A stretch of DNA of 64,000 bases from Streptomyces sp. CB02959 (GTDB lineage: Bacteria; Actinomycetota; Actinomycetes; Streptomycetales; Streptomycetaceae). A model generated the notes under the pieces. The model was not told the DNA's origin. It searched no databases and saw nothing but the letters and a program-made list of their open reading frames with translations. Each line of letters starts with the position of its first letter. Position 1 is the stretch's first letter. Below are positions 41,637 through 48,968 of this stretch, in pieces. The translations under genes and the position numbers were made by a program. The stretch is taken from assembly GCF_002803155.1 (NCBI RefSeq), contig NZ_NNBP01000028.1, positions 147,772-211,771 on the forward strand, in the 5' to 3' direction.

Positions 41637-43198
41637 GCACGCCGTCCCAGCCGATCGCGCCACGGCGCACGTATCTGATCGGCCGTGCCCGGCCCAACGC
41701 CGTCGTCGGCAAGAACCGGGAGACCGGCGAGATCACCCTGATCATCGCCGGTGCGTTCCTGGGGATGGTGTGCGGGCTGCTGGTGCCGTCGCTGCCGCTG
41801 CGGATCGCCAGCCTGACCGGTTTCCCGGTGCTGGGGCTGGCCCTGGTCTACGTGCCGTACAAGGGGCGCACGTACTACAAGTGGTTCGAGATCCGGCGGA
41901 GTTTCCGCCGTTCCGTGCGCAAGGGAGGGGCGGTGTACCGCTCCGCTGCCGCGGAAGCCGGCGTACGGCTGGACGGGAGTGAAGTGGAGATCGGGCCGCC
42001 GCCCGGCATCGGGCGGATCAGTTGGCTGTCGGCGCCGTTCGGGCCGGACGAGATCGCGGTGCTGCTGCACGCCGACCGGCGGACGGTGACCGCGGCGATC
42101 GAGATCGAGGGGCCGGGCGTCGGCCTGCGGGACAGCGAGGACCAGGAGGCCCTGGTCGACCGGTTCGGGACGCTGCTGAAGCACGTGGCCAACGGGGACG
42201 GGTTCGTGACCCGGTTGCAGATGCTGGCGCGGACGCTGCCCGCCGATCCGGACGCGCACGCCAAGGACGTCGCCCAGCGGGGCGACGCCGACTCCCCGGA
42301 GTGGTTGCGCGAGTCGTACGAGCAGCTGCAGTCGATGGTGTCCACCTCGTCCGAGCAGCACCGGGCCTATCTGGTGGCCTGCATGCACTTCACCCGTGAA
42401 CTGGCCGCCGAGGCGGTCACCATGGCCCGGGCCGCGGCCACCCAGCGCACCGGCCTGCTGCGCCGGAAGCTGGACCGGGACGCCGGGCTGGCGGTGGTGA
42501 TGGCGCGTGAGCTGACCGACATCTGCGCCCGGTTGACGGAGGCGGACATCCGGGTGCGCCAGCCGCTCGGGCAGGCGCGCCTGGCGTCGCTGGTGCACTC
42601 CATGTACGACCCGGACCACCCGATCGACCACATCCAGGCGATGAGCAAGCGCAACGCCTGGCCGGCCGAGCTGGACGCGACCGAGCCGACGTACCTCCAG
42701 GCCAAGACCCGGGAGTCGTCGACGCGGGCGCCCTGGTGCCACGCCACCGCCTGGGTCAAGGAGTGGCCGCTGACGCCGGTGGGCGTCAACTTCCTCGCGC
42801 CGCTGCTGGTCCACACCCCGGACGTGATCCGGACGGTCGCGGTCTGCATGGACCTGGAGCCCACCGAGGTGGCCATCGAGCGGATGCTGACGGAGAAGAC
42901 CAACGACGACGCCGAGGCGAGCCGGGCGGCGAAGATGAACCGGGTGGTGGACCCGCGGGACGTGGCGCACCACGGGCGGGTGGACCAGCGCGGCGAGGAC
43001 CTGGCGTCCGGCGCGGCCGGGGTCAACCTCGTCGGCTACCTCACCGTCTCGTCCCGGTCGCCGGAGGCGCTGGCCCGCGACAAGCGGACCATCCGCGCTT
43101 CGGCGGGCAAGTCCTACCTCAAGCTGGAGTGGTGCGACCGTGAGCACCACCGGGCCTTCGTGAACACCCTGCCGTTCGCGACCGGTATCCGCCGTTAA
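41633..43198 (+). CDS. SCO6880-family protein of type IV-like systems
   Basis: 521 residues with two N-terminal transmembrane segments (about 33-70, LIIAGAFLGMVCGLLV...) and a long cytoplasmic domain. The pattern (PrgI-like helices then an ATPase-associated domain without Walker motifs) fits the SCO6880 family that accompanies VirB4 ATPases in actinobacterial conjugation loci. The start codon is TTG at 41633, after GGAGGTGAGGGG, overlapping the previous stop. Confidence 0.8.
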   Translation: MSTPSQPIAPRRTYLIGRARPNAVVGKNRETGEITLIIAGAFLGMVCGLLVPSLPLRIASLTGFPVLGLALVYVPYKGRTYYKWFEIRRSFRRSVRKGGAVYRSAAAEAGVRLDGSEVEIGPPPGIGRISWLSAPFGPDEIAVLLHADRRTVTAAIEIEGPGVGLRDSEDQEALVDRFGTLLKHVANGDGFVTRLQMLARTLPADPDAHAKDVAQRGDADSPEWLRESYEQLQSMVSTSSEQHRAYLVACMHFTRELAAEAVTMARAAATQRTGLLRRKLDRDAGLAVVMARELTDICARLTEADIRVRQPLGQARLASLVHSMYDPDHPIDHIQAMSKRNAWPAELDATEPTYLQAKTRESSTRAPWCHATAWVKEWPLTPVGVNFLAPLLVHTPDVIRTVAVCMDLEPTEVAIERMLTEKTNDDAEASRAAKMNRVVDPRDVAHHGRVDQRGEDLASGAAGVNLVGYLTVSSRSPEALARDKRTIRASAGKSYLKLEWCDREHHRAFVNTLPFATGIRR

Positions 43199-43238
43199 CG
43201 CCGCCAACGCCGCTTAAGCCCTGGGAGGCGCGTACGCC

Positions 43239-44741
43239 ATGGCCATGTTCGATCCGCTCGGTGCCTTCACCGAAGCCTTCACCAGCTTCCTGTTCGGGAA
43301 GGTGGAGACGACACGGCTGCCCGTACGCACCTCCACCGGCCAGGCGCAGGCGGTCTACCTGCCGACGGCGGCGCCGGGGCTCGGCGACTCGGGCGTGATC
43401 ATCGGGCGCGAGGTGTACTCCGGCAAGGGGTACATCTACGACCCGTTCCAGCTGTACGGGCAGCAGCTGCCGGCGCCGCACTGGCTGGTGCTCGGGGAGT
43501 CCGGCAACGGCAAGTCCGCGCTGGAGAAGACCTATGTGCTGCGGCAGCTGCGGTTCCGCGACCGGCAGGTCGTGGTGCTGGACGCGCAGGGCGAGGACGG
43601 CGTCGGCGAGTGGAACCTCATCGCCCAGGAGCTGGGGATAACCCCCATCCGGCTGGACCCCACCGCCGCCCTCAACGGCGGCATCCGCCTCAACCCGCTC
43701 GACCCCTCGATCACCACCACCGGCCAGCTGGCCCTGCTCCGGACGATCATCGAGGTCGCCATGGGGCACGGTCTGGACGAACGTTCCGGCTTCGCCTTGA
43801 AGGTCGCGCACGCGGCGGTGCTCGGCGGACACGAGGACGAGACGGACGGGATCGACGAGACCGACGGGGCGGACGGGGCGGATGCGGCGGATGGGGCGAC
43901 CCGCGCCGGCCGGCAGCCGGTGCTCTCCGACATCGTCGAGCAGCTGCGGCACCCCGAGCCGTCGTCCGCGGAGGCGATGAACGTCGACATAGACGACGTC
44001 CGCGCCTGGGGCCTGGACGTGGCGCTGGTGCTGGACCGGCTGGTCGACGGTGACCTGCGCGGCATGTTCGACGGCCCGACGACGGCGGGCATCGACCTGG
44101 ACGCGCCGCTGATCGTCTTCGACCTCTCGCACATCGACCGGAACTCGATCGCGATGCCGATCCTGATGGCGATCGTCGGGGTGTGGCTGGAGCACACCTG
44201 GATCCGCCCGGACCGGAAGAAGCGGATCTTCCTGGTCGAGGAGGCCTGGCACATCATCAACTCGCCGTTCGTGGCCCAGCTCTTCCAGCGGCTGCTGAAG
44301 TTCGGCCGCCGGCTGGGCCTGTCGTTCGTGGCCGTCGTCCACCACCTCAGCGACGTGGTGGACGGCGCGGCGGCGCGGGAGGCCGCGGCGATCCTCAAGA
44401 TGGCGTCCACCCGCACCATCTACGCCCAGAAGGCCGACGAGGCGCGGGCCACCGGGCGGGTGCTCGGACTGCCGCGCTGGGCGGTGGAGATCATTCCGAC
44501 CCTGACCCCCGGCATCGCCGTCTGGGACGTCAACGGCAACGTGCAGGTCGTCAAGCACCTCATCACCGAGGCCGAGCGGCCGTTGGTCTACACCGACCGG
44601 GCGATGACCGAGTCGGCCCCGCTGCCGACCGACGAGGCCCGCGCGCTCGCGCTGGCCGCGGACGCCGAGGCGGAGGCGCGCGCCGAGGCCATCGCGATGG
44701 AACGGCAGTTGCGGAACGAGTCGAGCGAGACGGTGGCGTGA
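43239..44741 (+). CDS. VirB4/TraC-like ATPase
   Basis: 500-residue cytoplasmic motor ATPase. Walker A LGESGNGKSA near 90, Walker B KRIFLVEEAWH near 327, and a conserved VHHLSDVVDG near 366. The VirB4 N-terminal domain is missing, which is probably supplied by the SCO6880-like protein upstream. An acidic insertion (DETDGIDETDGADGADAADG) breaks the domain near 205-225. Its TGA overlaps the GTG of the next gene. Confidence 0.87.
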   Translation: MAMFDPLGAFTEAFTSFLFGKVETTRLPVRTSTGQAQAVYLPTAAPGLGDSGVIIGREVYSGKGYIYDPFQLYGQQLPAPHWLVLGESGNGKSALEKTYVLRQLRFRDRQVVVLDAQGEDGVGEWNLIAQELGITPIRLDPTAALNGGIRLNPLDPSITTTGQLALLRTIIEVAMGHGLDERSGFALKVAHAAVLGGHEDETDGIDETDGADGADAADGATRAGRQPVLSDIVEQLRHPEPSSAEAMNVDIDDVRAWGLDVALVLDRLVDGDLRGMFDGPTTAGIDLDAPLIVFDLSHIDRNSIAMPILMAIVGVWLEHTWIRPDRKKRIFLVEEAWHIINSPFVAQLFQRLLKFGRRLGLSFVAVVHHLSDVVDGAAAREAAAILKMASTRTIYAQKADEARATGRVLGLPRWAVEIIPTLTPGIAVWDVNGNVQVVKHLITEAERPLVYTDRAMTESAPLPTDEARALALAADAEAEARAEAIAMERQLRNESSETVA

Positions 44742-46387
44742 GGCGCGGATACGACGACGGCCGCCACGGCTACGACGGCTATGACGGCCACGACGGCGGT
44801 GGTGGCCACGACGGCCCGTACGACCGCGGGGACGGCCGGGGCGGCGGCCGTCCCAGAAACCGCGGCGTGCCCGACACGCTGCTGGTGGGGCTGATCGGCT
44901 TCCTGCTCGGCCTGACCCTGGTGGTGTGGACGGCGACCGGCCTGGCCGGGCTGCTCGCGCACGGCGGCTGGCCGTCGGGGGTGACGTACACCGGTACGCC
45001 GACCGCGCTGCGGCACCTGGTCGCCGCGCCGCACGACATCGCGGCGGCCTGGCCGGGCACCCCGAAGGACCAGCTGTCGGGCTACGGCCTGTTCTGGGGG
45101 CTGTTCGTCGGCGAGTTGATGGTGCTGCTGGTGCTGGCGATCTTCACGCTGGGGACGGTCACGCGGTACCGGGCCGTCCGGGCGACGCGGCGGGCCCAGC
45201 AGCGGACCCAGCAGCGGGCGCAGGCGGCACGGGGCCGGCGCACCGAGCCGGTCGTTCCCACGGGGGCGGAGACGGCCGCACCGGCCGCACCGGCCGCTCC
45301 ACAACCCGCGGCGGCCCCGGTGCCCGCCGTCCCGCAGGCGCCCGCCGTCCCCCAGGTGCCGGCCGCGGCACCGCCGCCGGAGCCCGGCTCGCTCCCCGAG
45401 CAGCGCGGCACCATCCCCGTGCCCGCGCCCGCCCCGGTCGCCGCACCGGAACCGACGCTTCCGCGCGTCCAGTTCGGCAGCGACCGGGCCGTCGCCCGGG
45501 CCGCGGCGCTGGCCGCCGCCACCGCCGCCACCGGCCCGCTGGTCGTCGCCACCACCGACCCCGACCTCTGGGCCGAGACCAAGGACGCCCGCGCCAAACT
45601 GGGCCCGCTGCTGGCCTACGACCCCACGCACCGCCTCGACACCCCGGCCCGGCTGCGCTGGTCGCCCACCGCGGGCTGCGAGGAGATCGGCACCGCCGCG
45701 GCCCGCGCCACCGCGCTGCTGGCCCCGGTCCGCCCGGCCAGCGCCCTGGACTCGGCCGTCGCGGACGCCGCGCGGACCCTGCTGCGCTGCTGGCTGCACG
45801 CCGCCGCGCTGGACGGCCGCCCGTTCCGCCAGCTGCACCGCTGGGCGCACGCCGCGGGCGGCGCCCAGGAGCCGGTCCGGATCCTGCGCACCAACGCCAA
45901 GGCGTCCGCGGGGCAGGCCGGCGAGCTGGAGTCGGTGCTCACCGCGCACGCCGAACGCCGGGAGATGGCGAAGGAGCTGGTCGGCCGGGCGCTGACCGCG
46001 CTCTCCTCGGTCCATATCCGCGACGCCAGCAATCCGCTGCGATCGGATGCGCTGGTTCTCGAATCTTTCCTCGCCGAGGGGGGAACGCTGTACCTGGTGG
46101 GCGAGTCCATCGAGGACCCGCGCACCGACCCGGGTGCGATGCCGCTGATCACCGCACTCCTCTCGCACGTGGTCGAGCACGGCCGCCGCATGGCCGAACG
46201 GTCATCCGCCGGTCGGCTCGACCCACCACTCACCCTCGTCCTGGACGACATCGCCGCGCTCGCCCCGCTGCCCGCCCTGCCGGGCCTGCTGGAGACGGGC
46301 CGGGAGCGCGGCCTGCTGACGCTGGCCACCATGCGCTCCCGGGAGCAGGCCCGGGCCCGTTGGCCGCAGGACTTCGCACCGGCCTGA
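44738..46387 (+). CDS. VirD4/TraG-like coupling-type membrane protein
   Basis: 549 residues: Gly/Asp/Tyr repeats (1-40), two transmembrane segments (about 45-68 and 115-140), a Pro/Ala-rich linker (175-235) and a RecA-like domain (240-549). SDRAVARAAALAAATAATGP and LTLVLDDIAALAPLPALP match the layout of coupling proteins, but the Walker A lysine loop is not clear, so nucleotide use is uncertain. Last gene of the operon. Start GTG 44738 in a GTGA overlap. Confidence 0.75.
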   Translation: MRRGYDDGRHGYDGYDGHDGGGGHDGPYDRGDGRGGGRPRNRGVPDTLLVGLIGFLLGLTLVVWTATGLAGLLAHGGWPSGVTYTGTPTALRHLVAAPHDIAAAWPGTPKDQLSGYGLFWGLFVGELMVLLVLAIFTLGTVTRYRAVRATRRAQQRTQQRAQAARGRRTEPVVPTGAETAAPAAPAAPQPAAAPVPAVPQAPAVPQVPAAAPPPEPGSLPEQRGTIPVPAPAPVAAPEPTLPRVQFGSDRAVARAAALAAATAATGPLVVATTDPDLWAETKDARAKLGPLLAYDPTHRLDTPARLRWSPTAGCEEIGTAAARATALLAPVRPASALDSAVADAARTLLRCWLHAAALDGRPFRQLHRWAHAAGGAQEPVRILRTNAKASAGQAGELESVLTAHAERREMAKELVGRALTALSSVHIRDASNPLRSDALVLESFLAEGGTLYLVGESIEDPRTDPGAMPLITALLSHVVEHGRRMAERSSAGRLDPPLTLVLDDIAALAPLPALPGLLETGRERGLLTLATMRSREQARARWPQDFAPA

Positions 46388-46419
46388 CGCGCCCCGCCCG
46401 GCCGGTGCCCCCACCGGAC

Positions 46420-47256
46420 CTACCCGGCCGCCGCCACCACCGGGCGCGGCGGCGCCGAGACCAGGTGGTCCGCCAGCTCCGCCCAGTGCCCGGACAGGTA
46501 GAAGTGGTCGCCGCCGGGGAAGACCCGCAGCCGGAAGCCGCCGGTGGTGTGCCGCTCCCAGGCGGCCGCCTCCCCGACGGCGACCAGCGGGTCCCGGTCG
46601 CCGGTCAGCGCGGTGACCGGGGTGGTCAGCGGCGGGCCGGGCCGGTGCCGGTAGGTCTCCACGGCCTTGTAGTCGCTGCGGACCACCGGCAGGGCCATCG
46701 CCAGGACGTCCCGGTTGTCCAGCAGCCGCGGGTCGGTGCCCCGGGTCCGCCGGATCTCGTCGATCAGCCCGTCGTCGCCCTGGAGGTGGACCGTGCCGCC
46801 GCGGACCTCGGACGGCGCCCAGGCGCTGGAGGCGATCAGGTGCGCCGGGGCGGCCCCGGCGCGCTCCAGGAGGCGGGCCGCCTCGTACGCCACCAGGGCG
46901 CCCATGCTGTGGCCCAACAGGACCAGCGGGCGGTCGGTCAGGGCGGCCAGCGCCCGGTGCACGCCGGCCGCCAGCGTCGCCAGGTCCTCGACGCGGGCCT
47001 CCCGGATCCGGTCGTTGCGGCCCGGGTACTGGACCGCCAGCACCTCGTACGGGCGGCCGCCGGCGGTGCGGGCGGCGACGGCGGTGGCCAGCGGCCGGTA
47101 GGTGCCGGCGCCGGCGCCCGCGTGCGGGAAGCAGACGACCCGGGCGGCCCCGGCGGCGGACCCGGCCGGCCCCGGGCGCAGCCGCCGCAGCCACGGGTCC
47201 GCGGCGGGCGCCGGCCGGGGCCGCGGGAGGGTGGCCGTCTCGGCGTCACATGCCAC
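46420..47256 (-). CDS. Type II thioesterase
   Basis: 278-residue alpha/beta hydrolase that clears wrong or stalled acyl groups from carrier proteins. Motifs: FPHAGAGAGTYRPLA near 44, nucleophile GHSMGALVAY near 114, Asp in TGDRDPLV near 219 and His in GGDHFYL near 250. The GTG start overlaps the ketoreductase stop by 11 bases. Last gene of the polyketide operon, next to the convergent secretion-like locus. Confidence 0.92.
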   Translation of the reverse strand: MACDAETATLPRPRPAPAADPWLRRLRPGPAGSAAGAARVVCFPHAGAGAGTYRPLATAVAARTAGGRPYEVLAVQYPGRNDRIREARVEDLATLAAGVHRALAALTDRPLVLLGHSMGALVAYEAARLLERAGAAPAHLIASSAWAPSEVRGGTVHLQGDDGLIDEIRRTRGTDPRLLDNRDVLAMALPVVRSDYKAVETYRHRPGPPLTTPVTALTGDRDPLVAVGEAAAWERHTTGGFRLRVFPGGDHFYLSGHWAELADHLVSAPPRPVVAAAG

Positions 47257-48079
47257 GGGTGTAGCCCCCGTCGACCGTGAGGGACTGCGCGGTGACGGCG
47301 GCCGCCCGGTCGGACACCAGGAAGCCGATCAGCTCGGCGGCCTCCCGTGCCTCGACCAGCCGCCGCAGCGGGATGGACTTGCGCGCCTGCCGCAGCATCC
47401 GCGCCGGGTCGGCGCCGATCTCCTCCGCGGAGGCGGCGATCTCGCGGCGCAGCATCGGGGTGTCGATCCAGCCCGGCAGCACGGCGTTGACGGTGATGCC
47501 GCGGGACGCCAGGTCCAGGGCGAGGCCCTTGGTGTAGCCGATCAGGCCGTGCTTGGAGGCGCAGTAGGCGGTGTTCCGCATCTTGCCGGCCTTGCCGAGG
47601 ATCGACGAGACGTTGACGATCCGGCCCTTGTCGACGAGGTACTCCAGGCAGGCGGCGGTGACCGCGAAGGTGCCGTGCAGGTTGATGTCCAGCACCCGCA
47701 GCCAGGTCTCCTCGTCGTCCGGGCCGTTCTCGTCGGCGACGCCGGCGTTGTTGACCAGGATGTGGAGGTGTCCGGCGGCGCGGAGCGCGGTGCGCAGTCC
47801 GCTGCGGACCGCCTCCCGCTCGCGCAGGTCCGCGGCGAGCGCGGTGGCCTCCGCGCCCAGGTCGCGGACTTCCTTGGCGACGGTCTCCAGCTGGGCGGCG
47901 TCCCGGTCGAGGAGGATCAGGCGGGCGGCGCCGGACTCGGCCAGCAGCAGGGCCACCTCGCGGCCGATGCCCTGGGCGGCGCCGGTGACCACGGCGGTCC
48001 GGCCGGCCAGTTCGCCCGGTACGGAGCCGGGTACGAGGCCGGGTACGGAGCCCGGTACGGGGGTGTCGAGTGCGCTCAT
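47246..48079 (-). CDS. FabG-like ketoreductase (first)
   Basis: 277-residue short-chain reductase for beta-keto groups on the carrier. TGAAQGIG at about 33, NNAG near 111, Ser in NVSSILG near 156, YCASK near 169. The N-terminus carries Val-Pro-Gly repeats encoded by a short DNA repeat (about 48013-48062) and is not part of the fold. It follows the second ketoreductase gene by ten bases. Confidence 0.9.
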   Translation of the reverse strand: MSALDTPVPGSVPGLVPGSVPGELAGRTAVVTGAAQGIGREVALLLAESGAARLILLDRDAAQLETVAKEVRDLGAEATALAADLREREAVRSGLRTALRAAGHLHILVNNAGVADENGPDDEETWLRVLDINLHGTFAVTAACLEYLVDKGRIVNVSSILGKAGKMRNTAYCASKHGLIGYTKGLALDLASRGITVNAVLPGWIDTPMLRREIAASAEEIGADPARMLRQARKSIPLRRLVEAREAAELIGFLVSDRAAAVTAQSLTVDGGYTRGM

Positions 48080-48089
48080 GGCCAGCCCC

Positions 48090-48836
48090 TCACGCCATCT
48101 TCAGGCCGCCGTCGACGTGCAGTACCTCGCCCGTGGTGTACGTGTTGCGCGGGCTGGCGAGGTACGCCACGGCGTCGGCGATCGTCTCGGGTCCGGCGTA
48201 CTTCTTCAGCAGCAGCCGGCTCATGATCTCGTCCTCGCCGTGGGCGCGGATGGTGTCGGTCATGTCGGTGCTGACGACGCCCGGGGCGACCGCGTTGACG
48301 AGGATGCCGCGGGAGGCCAGCTCCACCGCCATCGCCTTGGTGAAGGACTCCAGACCGCCCTTGGCCGCCGCGTAGTTCGACTGGCCGCGGCCGGGCTTGG
48401 AGGCGGCGGCGGAGGAGATGTTGACGATCCGGCCGTAGCGCTGCCGCAGCATTGCGGGCGCCGCCGCCTGGAGGGTGAGCATCGGGGCGACGAGGTTGGT
48501 GCGCAGTACGTCCTCGATGTCCGCGAGGCTCTGGTTGACCAGCAGTTCGTCGCGGGTGATCCCGGCGTTGTTCACCAGGACGTCGATCCGTCCGAAGGAG
48601 GCCCGGACGGCGGAGACCACCGTGTGCGGCACCTCGGGGTCGGAGAGGTCCCCCTGGAACAGCTCGACCCTGCGGCCCAGCTTGGCGATCTGCTCGGCGA
48701 CCTGCTCCGCCTCGGCCGTCGCGCTGCGGTAGTTGAGGGCGATGTCGCAGCCCTCCTCCGCCAGCCGGACGGCGACGGCCCGGCCGATGCCCCGGCTGCC
48801 GCCGGTCACCAGTCCTACCTGACCTGCGAATTCCAT
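48090..48836 (-). CDS. FabG-like ketoreductase (second)
   Basis: 248-residue FabG-type 3-oxoacyl-ACP reductase: TGGSRGIG near 12, NNAG near 88, Ser in NISSAAAS near 138, YAAAK near 153. Two ketoreductases in one operon, beside two KS/CLF pairs, hint that each pair may have its own reductase. Two strong hairpins separate this gene from the aminotransferase-reductase gene upstream. Confidence 0.92.
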   Translation of the reverse strand: MEFAGQVGLVTGGSRGIGRAVAVRLAEEGCDIALNYRSATAEAEQVAEQIAKLGRRVELFQGDLSDPEVPHTVVSAVRASFGRIDVLVNNAGITRDELLVNQSLADIEDVLRTNLVAPMLTLQAAAPAMLRQRYGRIVNISSAAASKPGRGQSNYAAAKGGLESFTKAMAVELASRGILVNAVAPGVVSTDMTDTIRAHGEDEIMSRLLLKKYAGPETIADAVAYLASPRNTYTTGEVLHVDGGLKMA

Positions 48837-48890
48837 GAGCTGACGTGTCCTCTCGAATGAAGTCGGTTGACCGGCTCGGCGGTTGGGGCC

Positions 48891-48965
48891 GGGCGCCGCA
48901 CGCGGGGCTGCCCGCGACGGGTCGCGTGCGGCGCCCGAGGGTCCCCCCAGCGGTGGCTGGGGGGA
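48891..48965 (-). terminator. Two tandem hairpins inside the polyketide operon
   Basis: A perfect 14-bp repeat (GGGCGCCGCACGCG at 48891-48904, inverse at 48923-48936) and a perfect 10-bp one (TCCCCCCAGC at 48942-48951, inverse at 48956-48965) fill the 132-base gap after the aminotransferase-reductase gene. They suggest partial termination or RNA processing before the ketoreductase genes. Confidence 0.75.
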
Positions 48966-48968
48966 GGC

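Noticed and set aside
37196..46387. Integrated conjugative element
   Set aside because: No relaxase, integrase, replication gene, tRNA or att repeat is seen; core-type gene order on the left side argues for a resident locus.
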